Shown: positions 16,980 through 28,873 of the stretch, piece after piece | Layout of the letters: each line of letters opens with the position of its first letter | How positions within the stretch are numbered: position 1 is the stretch's first letter | NCBI GenBank assembly: GCA_009823395.1 | Contig: CM020511.1 | Span: forward strand, 20,504,001-20,568,000 | Source: Thamnaconus septentrionalis | Taxonomy: Eukaryota; Chordata; Actinopteri; Tetraodontiformes; Monacanthidae | Reading direction: 5' to 3' | DNA: 64,000 bases | Position numbers and translations under genes: made by a program | The notes under the pieces: generated by a model | The model's input: the letters and a program-made list of their open reading frames with translations, nothing else | What the model was told of the DNA's origin: nothing | Database searches by the model: none

Positions 16980-17420
16980 AGAGAAGATGACAGGTGACGG
17001 CGGCTCGTGCAGACAGAGATTTCCTGTTTGCCTTTGCACATTTGAAGGTCATAGCTGGCCGGATGCCCGCGCAAAAACCCACCGCCGCTGCTGCCGCCGC
17101 CGCCGCCGCCGCCGCTGCTGCTGCTCTCCGATGTGGAGGACCCACCTCAGCGCCAGGGCCGCACTGGGGAAGTTATTCATGCCACGAGCTCTCGGGCTCG
17201 GCACGAGTTTGAAGTCAGTATAAACAGTTGCAGCGGAGGCGAGTGCGTACGTGAGTCGGGGAGGGACGAGGACAGGGAGACTCGCAGGCCTGGTGTGTTT
17301 GTGTGCAAGGTTTATGGCTTCACTCAGAGAGGACCGACCGCCATTCCAGAACGGGGGAAGGAGCCAAGGTGCTGTGATCGCGGCGCTTTGAGGGACCAGA
17401 TCAAATGAGTCCAGATACAA
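16980..17420. promoter_or_regulatory. Isolated GC/CpG-rich patch with (CCG)n and (CTG)n runs
   Basis: An island of GC-rich sequence in an otherwise AT-rich intergenic region. It contains GCC/GCT trinucleotide runs at about 17083-17125 and scattered CpGs to 17400. Open reading frames cross it on both strands, but they are compositional: poly-Ala, poly-Arg and poly-Cys in the three frames. It could be an orphan CpG island promoter or enhancer. No linked coding exon was found. Confidence 0.35.
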
Positions 17421-17443
17421 ACGTTGCAGCTGTGGTTTGAATG

Positions 17444-17784
17444 TACACTACCGGTCAAAAGTTTGGACCCACCTTCTCTTCATGCAATTTTTTTTTCATC
17501 AATTATGTATCTGCAAAATATATGTAGTACATTATATGTATATGTATATGATGTACTTTTTTATGAAAGTTGGCTTTTCTGAAGAATTTAAATAGAAAAC
17601 GTGTTTGAGTTGTTTTGCACTTTTATTGCATTTTTGTATATTTTTAAATGATTTAAAATTTTAAATTCCATGTGTGTTCATACGTAGTTTTGATGCCCTC
17701 AGTGAGAAACTGCAATGTCAATCGTCATGAGAATGAAAGAAAAGACATTCAATTCATAGGTTGTGTCCAAACTTTTAACTGTAA
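17444..17784. mobile_element. Tc1/mariner-like MITE, copy 1
   Basis: It begins TACACTACCGGTCAAAAGTT and ends with an inverted version, GTCCAAACTTTTAACTGTA. The interior is AT-rich and non-coding. It corresponds in inverted orientation to the copy at 30993-31308 (shared segments such as GAAAGAAAAGACATTxAATTCATAGG), so both belong to one non-autonomous family. Confidence 0.8.
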
Positions 17785-19020
17785 CTTTTAGCTTATAAAT
17801 GATAAAGGTGGTATATGGTTTATGGTTAAATAATGTGTTTTTGACAAAATATTAAAAACCATACACTTATTGTGCAAAATGATAATTTCAACATCGAAAC
17901 TTATGTCTCCAACTGTGATTTATTTATTTATTTTTTTCAACTTGGAGTACGTTTGTTGGCTATAAACACCACTCCACTCCTTCCCCCACCAAGATGGCGT
18001 TTTATTGGGTGGTCAAATGTTGAGTACTGTTCTACGGTCACTCATTGGTGCTGTTCTATCAATGAGTGTTTTGAACAGTTTTGCAAACTTCTCCACGTCA
18101 ACTCACTAAACAAGCTGCTGCAGCTGCAAAAAGCATGTGTCAGCAAGTGCAAGTCAGAGGTGAATTGGAAATGGAGGTCTGTTGTACCTCGCTACTGTGG
18201 TGTGCAAAGGATGTTGCCGAAAAAAAATGACCCCCGTCTCACCAGAATTCAGAATGAAAATGCGCTTCTTTTCTCTCGGCCGGCCGTCACTGTCGCACTC
18301 TTTCATCCAAGATTTTTTTTTCTTTCTTGTTTGGGGGGTTGTTTCCATCTGCTTTGCGCGGAGGTTTGCGGTTGACGGGCAGAGGTCCTGCTCCCAGAGA
18401 GTTAGCTGCTGGCTGGAGGGGCTTGTTTCTATCAGGGGGGTGAAATACCGGCCCGTCCGTCACCCTGACGGAGCTGACAGCCATTCAGGCCGAGCGGAGG
18501 AGTTCCTGCCAGCAGTCAAAGGGCTTTTTCATTGAAGGCAGGCCTGTCATCAGGGAGGGGCGGAGCTCGCTGTCAGCGCCACTGGGAGACACTCCAGGTA
18601 CCACCTCCCCCTGCCTTTCAAAAGCCCTGCTAAATCCGGCTCATTGGTCGAGAGTGCAACGCCACCATGGTCGCCCCTCCCCCTCCCATTCTCTCAATCC
18701 CCTCCAATAAAAGTCTGAAAGCTCATCTGACTCCATCACCTCATTCGGTGATTGCGCTGATGCAGCGAGTGGGGATGTTTCGTATTCTGAGGGACTTCGT
18801 CATCTGCTGTCGTTGTCAGGCGTTTAACGGTGTTTCCGTGTGGGCCCCATCACTGTCAGTTCTCTTATTCACCACATGAGGGAGGCAGAACTAAAAGAAC
18901 ACCGAGGGACAAGTCTGACGTCTGATTCACACAACGCTGAATGATGACCCGACTGTTTCACTGCTCATCTTCTCGTCTTCTGGCTAATGCTGTCATGATT
19001 GGTCCTTCAAGAATTATAAA
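17785..19020. other. Intergenic region with a GC-rich interval around 18270-18700
   Basis: No recognisable exon. Around 18400-18700 the sequence is GC-richer, with an inverted CCAAT (ATTGG at about 18643) and an ATG at 18667 in a textbook Kozak context, GCCACCATGG, opening a 70-codon frame without known similarity. Confidence 0.35.
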
Positions 19021-19023
19021 TAA

Positions 19024-19104
<81 letters not shown>

Positions 19105-19107
<3 letters not shown>

Positions 19108-19150
19108 TCATCTTCTATACCCGCTTATTCCTGTTCAGGGTCACGGGGTT
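19105..19150 (-). repeat. Interspersed-repeat end, copy A
   Basis: ATTCATCTTCTATACCCGCTTATTCCTG...AGGGTCACGGGG matches the copies at 38404-38470 and 63707-63845. This is the end of a high-copy fish retroelement usually adjoined to (ATCC)n. Confidence 0.65.
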
Positions 19151-19160
19151 ATTATATGTA

Positions 19161-19376
<216 letters not shown>

Positions 19377-19388
19377 TTCATTCATTCA

Positions 19389-19473
19389 TGTCAGAGGTCC
19401 GGGCCCCGGAATCGAACCCACGACCTTCTTGCTGTGAGGCGGCAGCGCTAACCACTGCGCCACCGTGTCGCCC
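19389..19473 (-). mobile_element. tRNA-like SINE head, copy 1
   Basis: On the minus strand it reads GGGCGACACGGTGGCGCAGTGGTTAG... with an A-box-like TGGCGCAGTGG (19462-19452) and a B-box GGTTCGATTCC (19418-19408), about 34 bp apart, as in a tRNA-derived Pol III promoter. It is embedded between (TA)n arrays. A diverged second copy lies at 59620-59690. Confidence 0.7.
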
Positions 19474-19476
19474 TAT

Positions 19477-19581
<105 letters not shown>

Positions 19582-21399
19582 CATATATATGTATATATAT
19601 ATATGTATATAAAAGAAAATTCTGAATCGGTCTAACTGCTTCAGTTATGTTTATTCTTGCCCTCTTTCTCAATCAAATGAGGTTCAAAAATGTGGGATCC
19701 TTTTTTATGAAGACTAAAAAAATAAAAATAAAAAACAAACTCCACCCAAAGCTGCCAAAGATTTTGTGTTTTTGCTTTCAGGATAAGTTTGTTTCTGGCA
19801 TCTCACTAGTTGAAAAAGTAATGTAAAAAAACTCAAAAGAAAAATCAACAATCCACCAAAACTGTAATTCTTTTTATTTTGTGGCACATTGTCAGAACAG
19901 TATTGGCTGTGCGGTGCCTCGGTCAGCTCTACTATTACATAAGCAGCGATCTGCCTGCATGGATCAGTTATTCAGCTCCGTGTCATAACACCGAGGCCGC
20001 TTTGATTTTGACGGACAGCCTTACAAGGCAGAGCAGCAGACGGCAGCAGAAAAGACACAAACCAGTCTGAAAACTATAGACTTTACTGCTGAGTATCGGC
20101 ATGGGGTTTTGATCCCAGTACAGCCGTCAGTTGGTTTCCCAAGTGAACAAATGTGATTTTTTTAATCATCACATCCTCCTCCAGTGTTATCTATACACCC
20201 ATCAGCATTTCCACCCACCTTAACCCCTCAACCATCACCTCTGTGTGTTGATAAATGTCAGCAAACAGTAATACGCTCTGGATATTACTGATCAGAACCG
20301 GAGATAGTAAGAGTTAGATAGTAATTATGAAGTGCACACTGAATTATTTAGAGGCAAATTTATCTTTTGTTTCATATTTTGGCGGATTGTAAAAATGGGT
20401 ATTTGTTCACGATCGAAGTATTTATGGACATTGAACATAAAAATAAAAAGACACACATGCAGTTTGTTTCAGTGGCTTACTAATAGGCCGACATGACTGC
20501 AACTCAGTGTCTAAATGTTCCCATTTTACCCATCTCTCAATAAATAAATAAATCATTTAACGTTGAAAAAACAAAATCGTGACTTGACTGTTCTTCTTTT
20601 CCAGCTCTGTCATCACGTGAGTGCCGATGGAGATGGAGATGGAGATGGAGAGCTGGGTTCAGTGAGAGGAGCCTCCGCCTGCCTCTGCCCCGTGGCTGCT
20701 GGTGAGTCAACCCCACTCAGCGTCTCTTCACACTGCCCTCACGACGAGCCGTGGTCATTCCGGAGCAGGGCGGAGGCGGCAAGAAGTGCTTATTCTCCAA
20801 CAACAAAAGGTGTTTCAGACGCGTTTCATCACCTGAAAGCCTGGTCGAGGCAGGAGGTGCTGATGGACTGCACCGGTGGGTCTAGAGGTCAGGCAGCAGC
20901 GTTTGTCTTCATTTATCCGTCAGGGTAAAAATGGACCACGGCATCTGCTCTGGACAACTTATCTCGCAGCGCCGAGTCAGAGAACCGGAATAATGTCTGA
21001 TCGGTAAAAGTTCAAAGGCTTCTTTCTGAGCCGGTCGTAAGTTTCCCTGCGCTCCCGGGGAGGGAGAGCCGCTCACTTTACTGTCCTCGACAAATCACCA
21101 GGGAAGAGCGTGATTTAAAAAGCGGCACGTCACACACTCTCTTTTCCTCCCTTATCTTATATTTTCCGTAACACCACCCTGACTGACACCTCTGGCCCTC
21201 TGGCTCTGGATTGTTTCAGTCCGTGCGGGGCTATTACTGCTGTACACGAGTCCGCTGGAGCAAGTGTTGGGGATTTACCCCCTGCTGACAGGCTGGAAAT
21301 CATTGTCTTATCAAGACTCTTCAGAAGAGTCGGAAAGCATTTGTTCACATGCCGCATGCAGTTTGCATTGGAACGCCAATTGTTTTGATTCTAAACAAT

Positions 21400-21420
21400 T
21401 GGGTCTAAACTTTAGACCCA
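21400..21420. repeat. Near-continuous 21-bp palindrome
   Basis: TGGGTCTAAA, one central C, then TTTAGACCCA: two perfect 10-bp arms around a single base. Confidence 0.85.
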
Positions 21421-21852
21421 TTAGAATTTCTGACAGCCAGAGTCACCATCACTCGTGAAATGTTTCCAGTCCTCTTTCTTCCTTTGTGGGCCTTGTCGAT
21501 GTCCGTTGTCTTCTCGTTGACGCTCTGATCATTTCCGTCAGCTTCAAACTGATCTTTAATTCCAGTGTCAGTGGTTCTTTTTGAAACACCCTCCTAGATT
21601 GAATTTGCAGTTCAACTGCATTTTTATACTTTCAGGAGCATTTTAGAATTAATTTATTTTCTTCAAAGTTTAGTCTGTTTGCCACCATTAATGCCAATGA
21701 GTTTAATCTGAAAAGAAAAGAAACATTTGTATATTTAAAATTTAAAATTATTTATTATTTAAAATCAATTATCTTGAAAACTACTAAATTAAAATTATTA
21801 TTATTTTGCCAAAATTATTGGCCTGTGAAATGATGTCAATTTTTTGGGACAC

Positions 21853-21854
<2 letters not shown>

Positions 21855-21916
<62 letters not shown>
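21855..21916. repeat. (TG)n microsatellite
   Basis: About 31 uninterrupted TG units on the plus strand in intergenic sequence. Confidence 0.97.
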
Positions 21917-21917
<1 letters not shown>

Positions 21918-22129
21918 TTATGATAATGATATATCCTCAAATATCATTCATGTATAATTTAGAATTTTTGTAATTTATATCATAATTAATATGCATTACA
22001 CTGTGTTGGTGAAAGTGTGAATTTGATGAAGTCACCATATGCAGATGTGTGTGATATAAAAAATACAATGTGTTGGAACACGAGCAAATACGTACTTAGA
22101 ATAAATAATACATCATGCGGTGACCAATC

Positions 22130-22240
22130 TGGACACGGCGCCATTATCAGCCAGAGCTGCATGAATATTCATGGTCTGCTTTACACTGACGCGTCTGCGT
22201 GGCTTCGCTTTCAACGCTCCAGCTTCTAAAAATAGGAGCA
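22130..22240. promoter_or_regulatory. Candidate cis-regulatory cluster
   Basis: Within about 80 bp there is a 14-bp perfect palindrome CATGAATATTCATG (about 22160-22173), which resembles a POU-type dimer site, and a canonical MEF2 site CTAAAAATAG (22226-22235). This is motif-level inference only, with no conservation data. Confidence 0.25.
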
Positions 22241-23100
22241 AAACTTTTTCACCGCAATCGGAAAAAGCCTAAATAAGCACCGCCTGTTCTCACTGTTCTG
22301 ACTGTGATTCACGCACACAAACACACCCATCTGAAGCTCACTCTTGCTTTCACTCACAGGCTGCTGCATGTATTTTTTTTCATTTTATTTTACCCGCCTC
22401 CATCTCAAGGCGAAAGACTCTGGATACAAACAGAATATTTTACAGATTATTGAATAATCTCATGCACATCTCTGAGGTATATATATATATATTTTTTTTT
22501 TCTTTCTTCTGTAGCCAGTTGTGTCTTTCTCTTCTACATATGGAGCAGTATGTCAGCCTGAATAGGCGAGAGAGGCGATGTGTTTGCAGGAGGGGTAGAA
22601 AAGAAAAAAAATATATCAGAGAAGAGAAAGGCCGAGATCAAAGACCGGAGAGGAGCAACACCACATATCAAAAATTGAGCTTGGAAGGCTCTCCCTCCTC
22701 GCACCCTCCTCTCCCTCTCCTGCTCCCCCACCCCCCACACCTCCTCCAGATCGTCGACCCAAAGGAGAATAAACTCAATCCAGTGTTAAATTATAGATTA
22801 AGGCCCGGCTCTGGCGATGGCTCTGCAGCTGGCGGCTGCAGAGTTCTACACACTTCTGCCGCCGCCGCCGCTGCTTCCTCTGTTGCCTCACCTCGCTGCC
22901 TTATTAAAACCAACATCAAACATTTCTCCACAGCGCGAATGACGGGATTTAAAAGAGACTGCATGAAAATGTAGCGCTCCGCTCGACAATGCGCTGTCTG
23001 TGCGAGGCTGCGGGTGGACGGCCGGCTCTGTGGAGATGCGTTCGTGCTCACCGTGACTTTTCAGGTCACTGCTGCCCCCCTCCCCCTCTTCCACCACAAA

Positions 23101-23103
<3 letters not shown>

Positions 23104-23139
<36 letters not shown>
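23104..23139. repeat. (CA)n microsatellite
   Basis: About 18 CA units in intergenic sequence. Confidence 0.95.
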
Positions 23140-23142
<3 letters not shown>

Positions 23143-23859
23143 CCCCATCGCGTTGGTGATCTTTTATTCACTGCTTCTCTCTTCCGCCCAATGACAGGCT
23201 CGGAGAGCGCTCGTTAACTTTTCTTTCCATGGAAGTGCAATGTGAGCAGTCACCCTTTGACATGAATTGAAACCCCATAAGAAAGTGTGGCAGAGGGGGA
23301 GAATAAGGGTCTTTAAGTCAATAGTGGCCAGACAGTTCTTTACTCTGGAGTCAACTGTGCCAAAGTTGTAACTTGGTCCTTCTTTATCAACCCTTTATTA
23401 ACGGCTCTTGAAATAGATCTACTGTGCTCTTGTTCCAGCCAGCGTTACTCTTCTATATTACGCGTCATACTCACTGTGACAGAATGTTCACAAGAGAACA
23501 GGACAAGAATAGAGGCGACTTGCTAGCTGTGATATTTCTAAAATTACCCCCCTGAGCCTCGTGAGATTCCCATAAATACAAAGCTACCCCCACCACTCCA
23601 ACACCAATAAACAATCACAGAGAGCCAGTATCTATTAGACAAATCAAAAACATTTGGTTTGCACTCCTATTTTTTTTCATCTACAGTAGAGCTATTCCAG
23701 GAAGATGGTGCAACCACATGACAGCGGAAGATCAGAGCTCTGTCTCTCTCTCTCTCCCTCTCCCCCAACCTTTTTTTCTTTAACTTTCTTTTTTAAAAAG
23801 GAGACTGAAACTCCTAGGTTCTCAAGGAATCGCCCCCAGTTGCAGATATACTGGATTTC

Positions 23860-24240
23860 ATTCACCCTCAAAACAAGGTTGCGGATACAAGATGCCGAAA
23901 TGAGTTTCCTCTGTAGGGTGGCTGGGCTAGAGCACCCTTAGGGACAGGGTGAGGAGCTCAGGGTGAGGATTTCAGGGTGAGGAGCTCAGGGTGAGCAGCT
24001 CCTCCTCCTGGACGCCTCCCTGGGGAGGTGTTCCAGGCATGTCCCACTGGGAGGAGACCTCGAGGAAGACCCAGGACACGCTGGAGGGGCCGGGTCTCTC
24101 GGCTGGCCTGGGAACGCCTTGGGGTCCCACTGGATGAGCTGGAGGAGGTGACTGGGGCCAGGGAAGTGTGGGTGTCTCTGCTGAGACACCTGCCCCCGCG
24201 ACCCGACTCCGGATAAAGCGGCATAGAAGATGGATGGACA
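23860..24240 (+). mobile_element. LINE (non-LTR retrotransposon) 3'-end fragment
   Basis: The plus strand encodes the end of a reverse-transcriptase ORF2: a frame from 24028 contains GRRPRGRPRTRWRGRVSRLA, LDELEEVTGAREVW and LLRHLPPRP, a very common fish LINE C-terminus. This is followed by the non-coding tail GACCCGACTCCGGATAAAGC and a short ATGG tail at about 24231. Upstream, the sequence is collapsed into CAGGGTGAGGAGCT repeats (23944-23998), so the copy is 5'-truncated and rearranged. The exact family (Rex1/CR1/L2-type) is uncertain. Confidence 0.75.
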
Positions 24241-25139
24241 TCAGTCAGTGTCTCTGCCCCTGTTAATCCTCTTCCATCATGACTCACAGCGCTTGTGTCA
24301 GTCATCCTCCAAATGTTTACATCACCATCATGCCTCCGGTCACACCTCACAGCTGTACTCGTGTCTTTTAATTATCCGTCAGTCAGTGCTGTGGTGTTGT
24401 GCTGTCGGGATTTTTTTGCTCCCTGGTCGCTTTTTTGACGTTTCAAGCAGCCTTTGGAACAGCTGAGCACAGAACACGACCACTGCACGAGTCAGTTTTC
24501 GCATCAAAGCATTTTATTGGCGAAAGCAGCCTCAATTGATCCCTCTCGTCTGAAACGCAGCTCTCTGTCTTTTTCGTCTCCAGGAGGGTGTTTTAAGTGA
24601 GCAGAGTATAAATAGAAGAAAATGCCAATTGTACGTAAAACACGTCAAGTGAAGTCCACCGTATGAAAAATAACGAGTGTATAATTTTGGTACAGTCTGT
24701 GATCGAAAATAGAAATCTCTATCTGTTGAGGACAGTGCAGCGACAATATACTCAGGTAGGGACACGTCTACTTTTCTGAACAGCGGCTCCATGCAAAGCA
24801 AATCTCATCGGGCAAAAGGCATCAAGATAATGTTCAGGGTACACATCAAACATAAAACATGCACTTGCAACACAATCATCATGCTGCCCAGTCAGAAAAT
24901 ATTGTCATGAGATAAATACAGACACCGTCTAGCCTCCGTTCAGGCCATTTGAAATAGTTTTATACACAACACTGAAGAATTCAAAGTCTCTCAAACTCAG
25001 TTTGCAATCAGTCGAATGTCTTTACTGCTACTTTTTGCATTTTTTCCCCTCTTTTCTTTTCAGGCAGCTGATTTAGACCAACATGGCGTGGACATGTAGT
25101 CTTACAGATCTCTGTTAAAAATGCCCCCCCTATCCTCAA

Positions 25140-25170
<31 letters not shown>

Positions 25171-26006
25171 ACTTCAAGTCCAGATGTACAAGACAGAATC
25201 TTCACATCTGGACTTCATTGAGTACAATATCCTTGAGTTAAAACAAACCCTGTGCATCGGAAAAATAAGTTTCCTAACGGTCAACAATGAAAATTTCTCT
25301 CCCAAGGATTAAAAAAAAATTGGCTGACTTTTTATACTCATTTATCCTCATTACTGACACTGCACATGCATGCATTTCACAGAGCAAGGTGATTTTTAAA
25401 AGGCTCGAGTAAGCAACAGCCAACGACGCCATCAACACTTTCCATGCAGCGTAACGATTTGCAACAGAGGTAAGACAGCTCATCGGTAAACATTCAGGAA
25501 CAAGGTCATGCCCCGGTCTACATTCAAACTGGCAATCATCGAGAACTCACAGTGATTCTTTTTGTTTGTCTGTTTGCTTGTCTTGTAAAGGCATTCCAGT
25601 GGGTGTGCGGCTCTGAGTCAGTAAACATCAAGTCTTTACACATTCGCACACCTCTCAGTGGCGCTAATGTGTAAGGTTCGCCGTGGGAGCGTGAGACAGT
25701 TTGCAAATAGGTAGGTAGATACAGTAGGTGGGGCTGCAGGCTGAATACAGGAAATGGCCCTTTAAATTGGGTTGCGCCAGCAGGAATCACCTGGGATCCT
25801 GAGTTTAGCATCGCGACTCCTTGAAGAGGTAATGCGCACAGCGGATTTCACATTTACAGAATGTGTTAAGGTAGCACAGGGCAAGTGGACAAACCCATGT
25901 GTCAACTCTTTCATAAATGAGCCTGTCGGTGACAATCACGCAGCTGTGCTTATATATATCTCAGTGGTCTGTCACTAACTAGCGCTGGTTTAACATCAAA
26001 ACTCAG
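24241..26006 (-). other. Probable 3' UTR of the pde11a-like gene and 3' flank
   Basis: No coding exon seen. Downstream of the pde11a stop (26009-26007, minus strand), a candidate polyadenylation signal AATAAA in the right sense lies at 24518-24513, which would give a 3' UTR of about 1.5 kb. An (AAAT)n tract occupies 25138-25171. Confidence 0.4.
25138..25171. repeat. (AAAT)n tetranucleotide repeat
   Basis: About eight AAAT units, within the presumed pde11a 3' UTR. Confidence 0.95.
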
Positions 26007-28873
26007 TCACTCTGCTTCCGCTGCGGACTTGGTGTCTTGAGCCTGCTGCTGACTGGCTTTTGCATTTTCCTGGGATTCAGGGCTGTGAAGGGGAGTGTCA
26101 GCGCCCTGACTTGGGAGAGACGCCCTGCGGGTCTGCTGATAGGACAAGTGGAGGTCCTGCCACTTTTTACGATTGGCGTCTATTCCATCGACCATTGGCT
26201 GCAACTTCCTGTTGAGCTTCAGCAGTGCCTTGGAGGGAAGGCGGGAGAGCACGAGTGATATATCGACACCTCAAAGATGTGTGTGTGTGTGTGTGTGTGT
26301 GCGTCTGTCCTTACCTGATATAGAGGTGCACATATCCCATCAATCCATTCCAGTTGCAGGGCCGGCAGCTCGTCTTTGCGATTGCGGTCAAATATAGGCT
26401 GCAGGGAGATCATAACTTAAAACCTTTGTTATGTTGATGGAATGAATGATGATTGAAGGATGAGAGATAATTCCACAAACAGCAGAACGTGTTGCCAACT
26501 TACAGCTGGGGTCAGCTTCAACTCGGACCTCTCTCTGTCCCCCTGCTCAAAGAACTCACTTGTCACCAGCTCTGCAACCTTTGGACACAAACACCCAGTC
26601 ATCCTCATTTACTTTATCTTTATATAGTTTTTTTTTTTTAAAAAAAAACAAGTTTGCTAAAGTTTGATTGAATCTTTATCTGTTGTGTCTTAACATGATG
26701 ATCCATTTCAAAATAAAAGCACAGTCCTAGAGGTAGGACGTTTTATTTGGTATATTCTGTGACTGAGAACAGTTTGCTGAGGTTAATTTCGCTGAAAATA
26801 AGAAACTTTGTGTTAAAAAAAAAACAACTGTTACCTACAAAAAAGCAAAGACAGTACAGAAGGCCCTCAAACCTGTTTAGATATTTTCCAAGGACGAGTG
26901 ACGGCACCCAGATCGCACGCAGTCATCAGCATGGACCTGTTGACATTGCATTAGTGTTATTTGCGTCAACTCATACAGAGGTTTTATTTCATTGGTTTTA
27001 TTCAGCGACGGGACAGAAACCTGAGTGCTTCTCTGTGTCCGTCATCCGTCCACTTGAATTCCCCAGACAGAACACATTCAAAGAATTTAGTTCTTCTCCT
27101 TAGAATGCAATGAGACAGTCAATTGGAAGGAGAATGTAGACACACAAGAACAAATTCAAAGACTATTTCAAAGACTTTGTTTGGTGCAAAACGATAAAAG
27201 CTCAATTTCTACCAAAGAAGTTGTTCAGCAGTGTTTAAAAAGTATTTCTGTTTATTTGCCAATAAAAAATACTTTGGCACCGTATCCACTAAAAAAGAGA
27301 ACTTACTCAAAGTGCAAAGTAAGGTCTGTGGAGAGAATAGCCTGCTTCAATAGTTGCATCATGTTGCTATACTCCTTAGAGCAGAGGTTTGCAAAGATAT
27401 TGTGACCCTGTGAGAAACAATGGAAAAACAGTCCACGTACACCAACAGAAAAAAAAAACAAGCTTGGGTGAGTAACAGCGCCATAATGCCTCCTTCCAGT
27501 CAATGCATTGAACAATTCATCCCTCACTGTCGGATGAAGCTCTCATTATTGGTTCTAATTGTGTATGTTTATAGACTTTGTTAGCAGAAATCGATAATGA
27601 ACATGCTTCCAGGATGATCTTTCCACCTCTACTTGCCACCAACTCTTAGCTAGCCTGGTAACTAAGACTAAGTTAATGAGGTCATGAGGTTCACTCACTT
27701 TAAAAAACATTAGCAAATGCTTTGATTATGGGAAACCTCAGAATACTGAGCACTGTAGTTAAAGAGAGATGATAATCTGACCTCACTTTGTAGGATCATG
27801 ACTGCATGGTTGAAGTGATGGTGCTCCAAAGTGGCTGAGGTCCCGTACAGCAGAGCCAGAGCAGAACCTGTCCTATAGAACAGAAAACCCAGCAAAGTGT
27901 AATTAACGCGGCATCTGCTCAATATCTAACCCCAAACTGAGCTCACTTACTTGGCTTGAAATGCATTGTTAGTGCCTCTGTGATCCAAATCGTGACATAG
28001 ACAGCCGACCATCAGAGCCAGAATCTCAGCATCAGACAGGACATCCTGAAAGGTGGCTGTCTATCAGAGACAAGAGGGGTAAAACACACAGATCTTACCC
28101 ATCATATATGGACAGTGAGAAGATGACCTCGTTTTTGATGATCCAATCAAATGGGATGAAAAAGTAATGGATATCTAATCATCGCATCCACCCAATGGAA
28201 TAGGATGGAAAAGCAGGAGCATAGCATTGGTCCGACCTCCAACCTAACCATAACCCTAATGAGAGGTCGGACCAATGCGCAATTTGTCGGACTAATGGGA
28301 AGTTCCCAGAAAAGCATAGCGTAACATTAGGCTCAGCGCTATAAACGCACAGCTTTTAGTGCTCATTTCCACTTACTGTGATCATCACAAACATGCACTG
28401 TGACACATTGAAGGCGTGTCTCCAGTTGTGGTATGCCACGGTTCGGTAGTTCTTCCTCACAGTGAGAAGCCAGCGGCACAGAACCTACAAGGACACGGCC
28501 ATTCAGGAGTTACACGGCACACACATTTTGTTTTGCGCTCCGTACTACTCGTGCCTCACCTCATAGTCAATTTTAAACTTCTGAACAGCACCAAGATCCA
28601 GAAACATCCGCAGCGAGGCGGTGATCATGGCGTCGTTGTCCAGGGAGAAGTCGTTGAAGTGGAACTCATCGATGCCCAACTCAATGCCCAGGGGGATCTT
28701 AGCTGCCTTCAGGGGGGAGACGACACATCTGTCCATCACACCAGCAGTCGCGGCAGAATTCAGCCCTCGCAGGAGTTAGTGTTGCCTTGTTGTTTTCTGC
28801 ATACCACCCCTGTGGGAGTTACCTTGAGCCTGTCAACTTCTACTTTGGAGCAGGTTGCATGGTAGGACAACAT
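26007..28873 (-). CDS. pde11a: pde11a-like catalytic-domain exons (10-20)
   Basis: These eleven exons carry the metal-dependent phosphohydrolase domain. Visible active-site elements are HNWRH (about residues 618-622), CHDLDHRG (H658, D659), the metal-ligand aspartate in TACDLGAV (D770), and the purine-selective glutamine in LQLEWID (Q823). [12 protein letters not shown] is also intact. Because all are present, the enzyme should be active. The last exon (26228-26007) ends in a Gln/Ser/Ala-rich tail that differs from the human C-terminus. The segment encoded by 27098-27021 ([16 protein letters not shown]) is more diverged than its neighbours. Confidence 0.93.

Larger units (their letters stand above)
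19613..23859. other. Gene-poor intergenic region
   Basis: No recognisable exon on either strand. Notable content is a GATGGA run at 20627-20650, a (TG)n tract, a possible regulatory cluster at 22130-22240, purine-rich sequence around 22555-22640 and a (CA)n tract at 23104-23139. Confidence 0.5.

Noticed and set aside
16915..17420. Poly-Ala, poly-Arg and poly-Cys frames around 17.1 kb as a homopolymeric protein gene
   Set aside because: All three frames on both strands stay open because of the (CCG)n run. No splice or domain support was seen.
22450..22974. A 174-codon plus-strand frame
   Set aside because: Low-complexity (Arg/Lys then Ser/Pro then poly-Ala) from purine-rich and GCC-rich sequence; no domain or family likeness.
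23972..24350. Minus-strand proline-rich frames at 24 kb
   Set aside because: They are antisense to the LINE ORF2 C-terminus on the plus strand.
28416..28865. A 149-codon plus-strand open frame
   Set aside because: It lies opposite pde11a exons 28484-28377, 28706-28560 and 28873-28823, which encode clear catalytic-domain protein; the plus-strand frame is a shadow.
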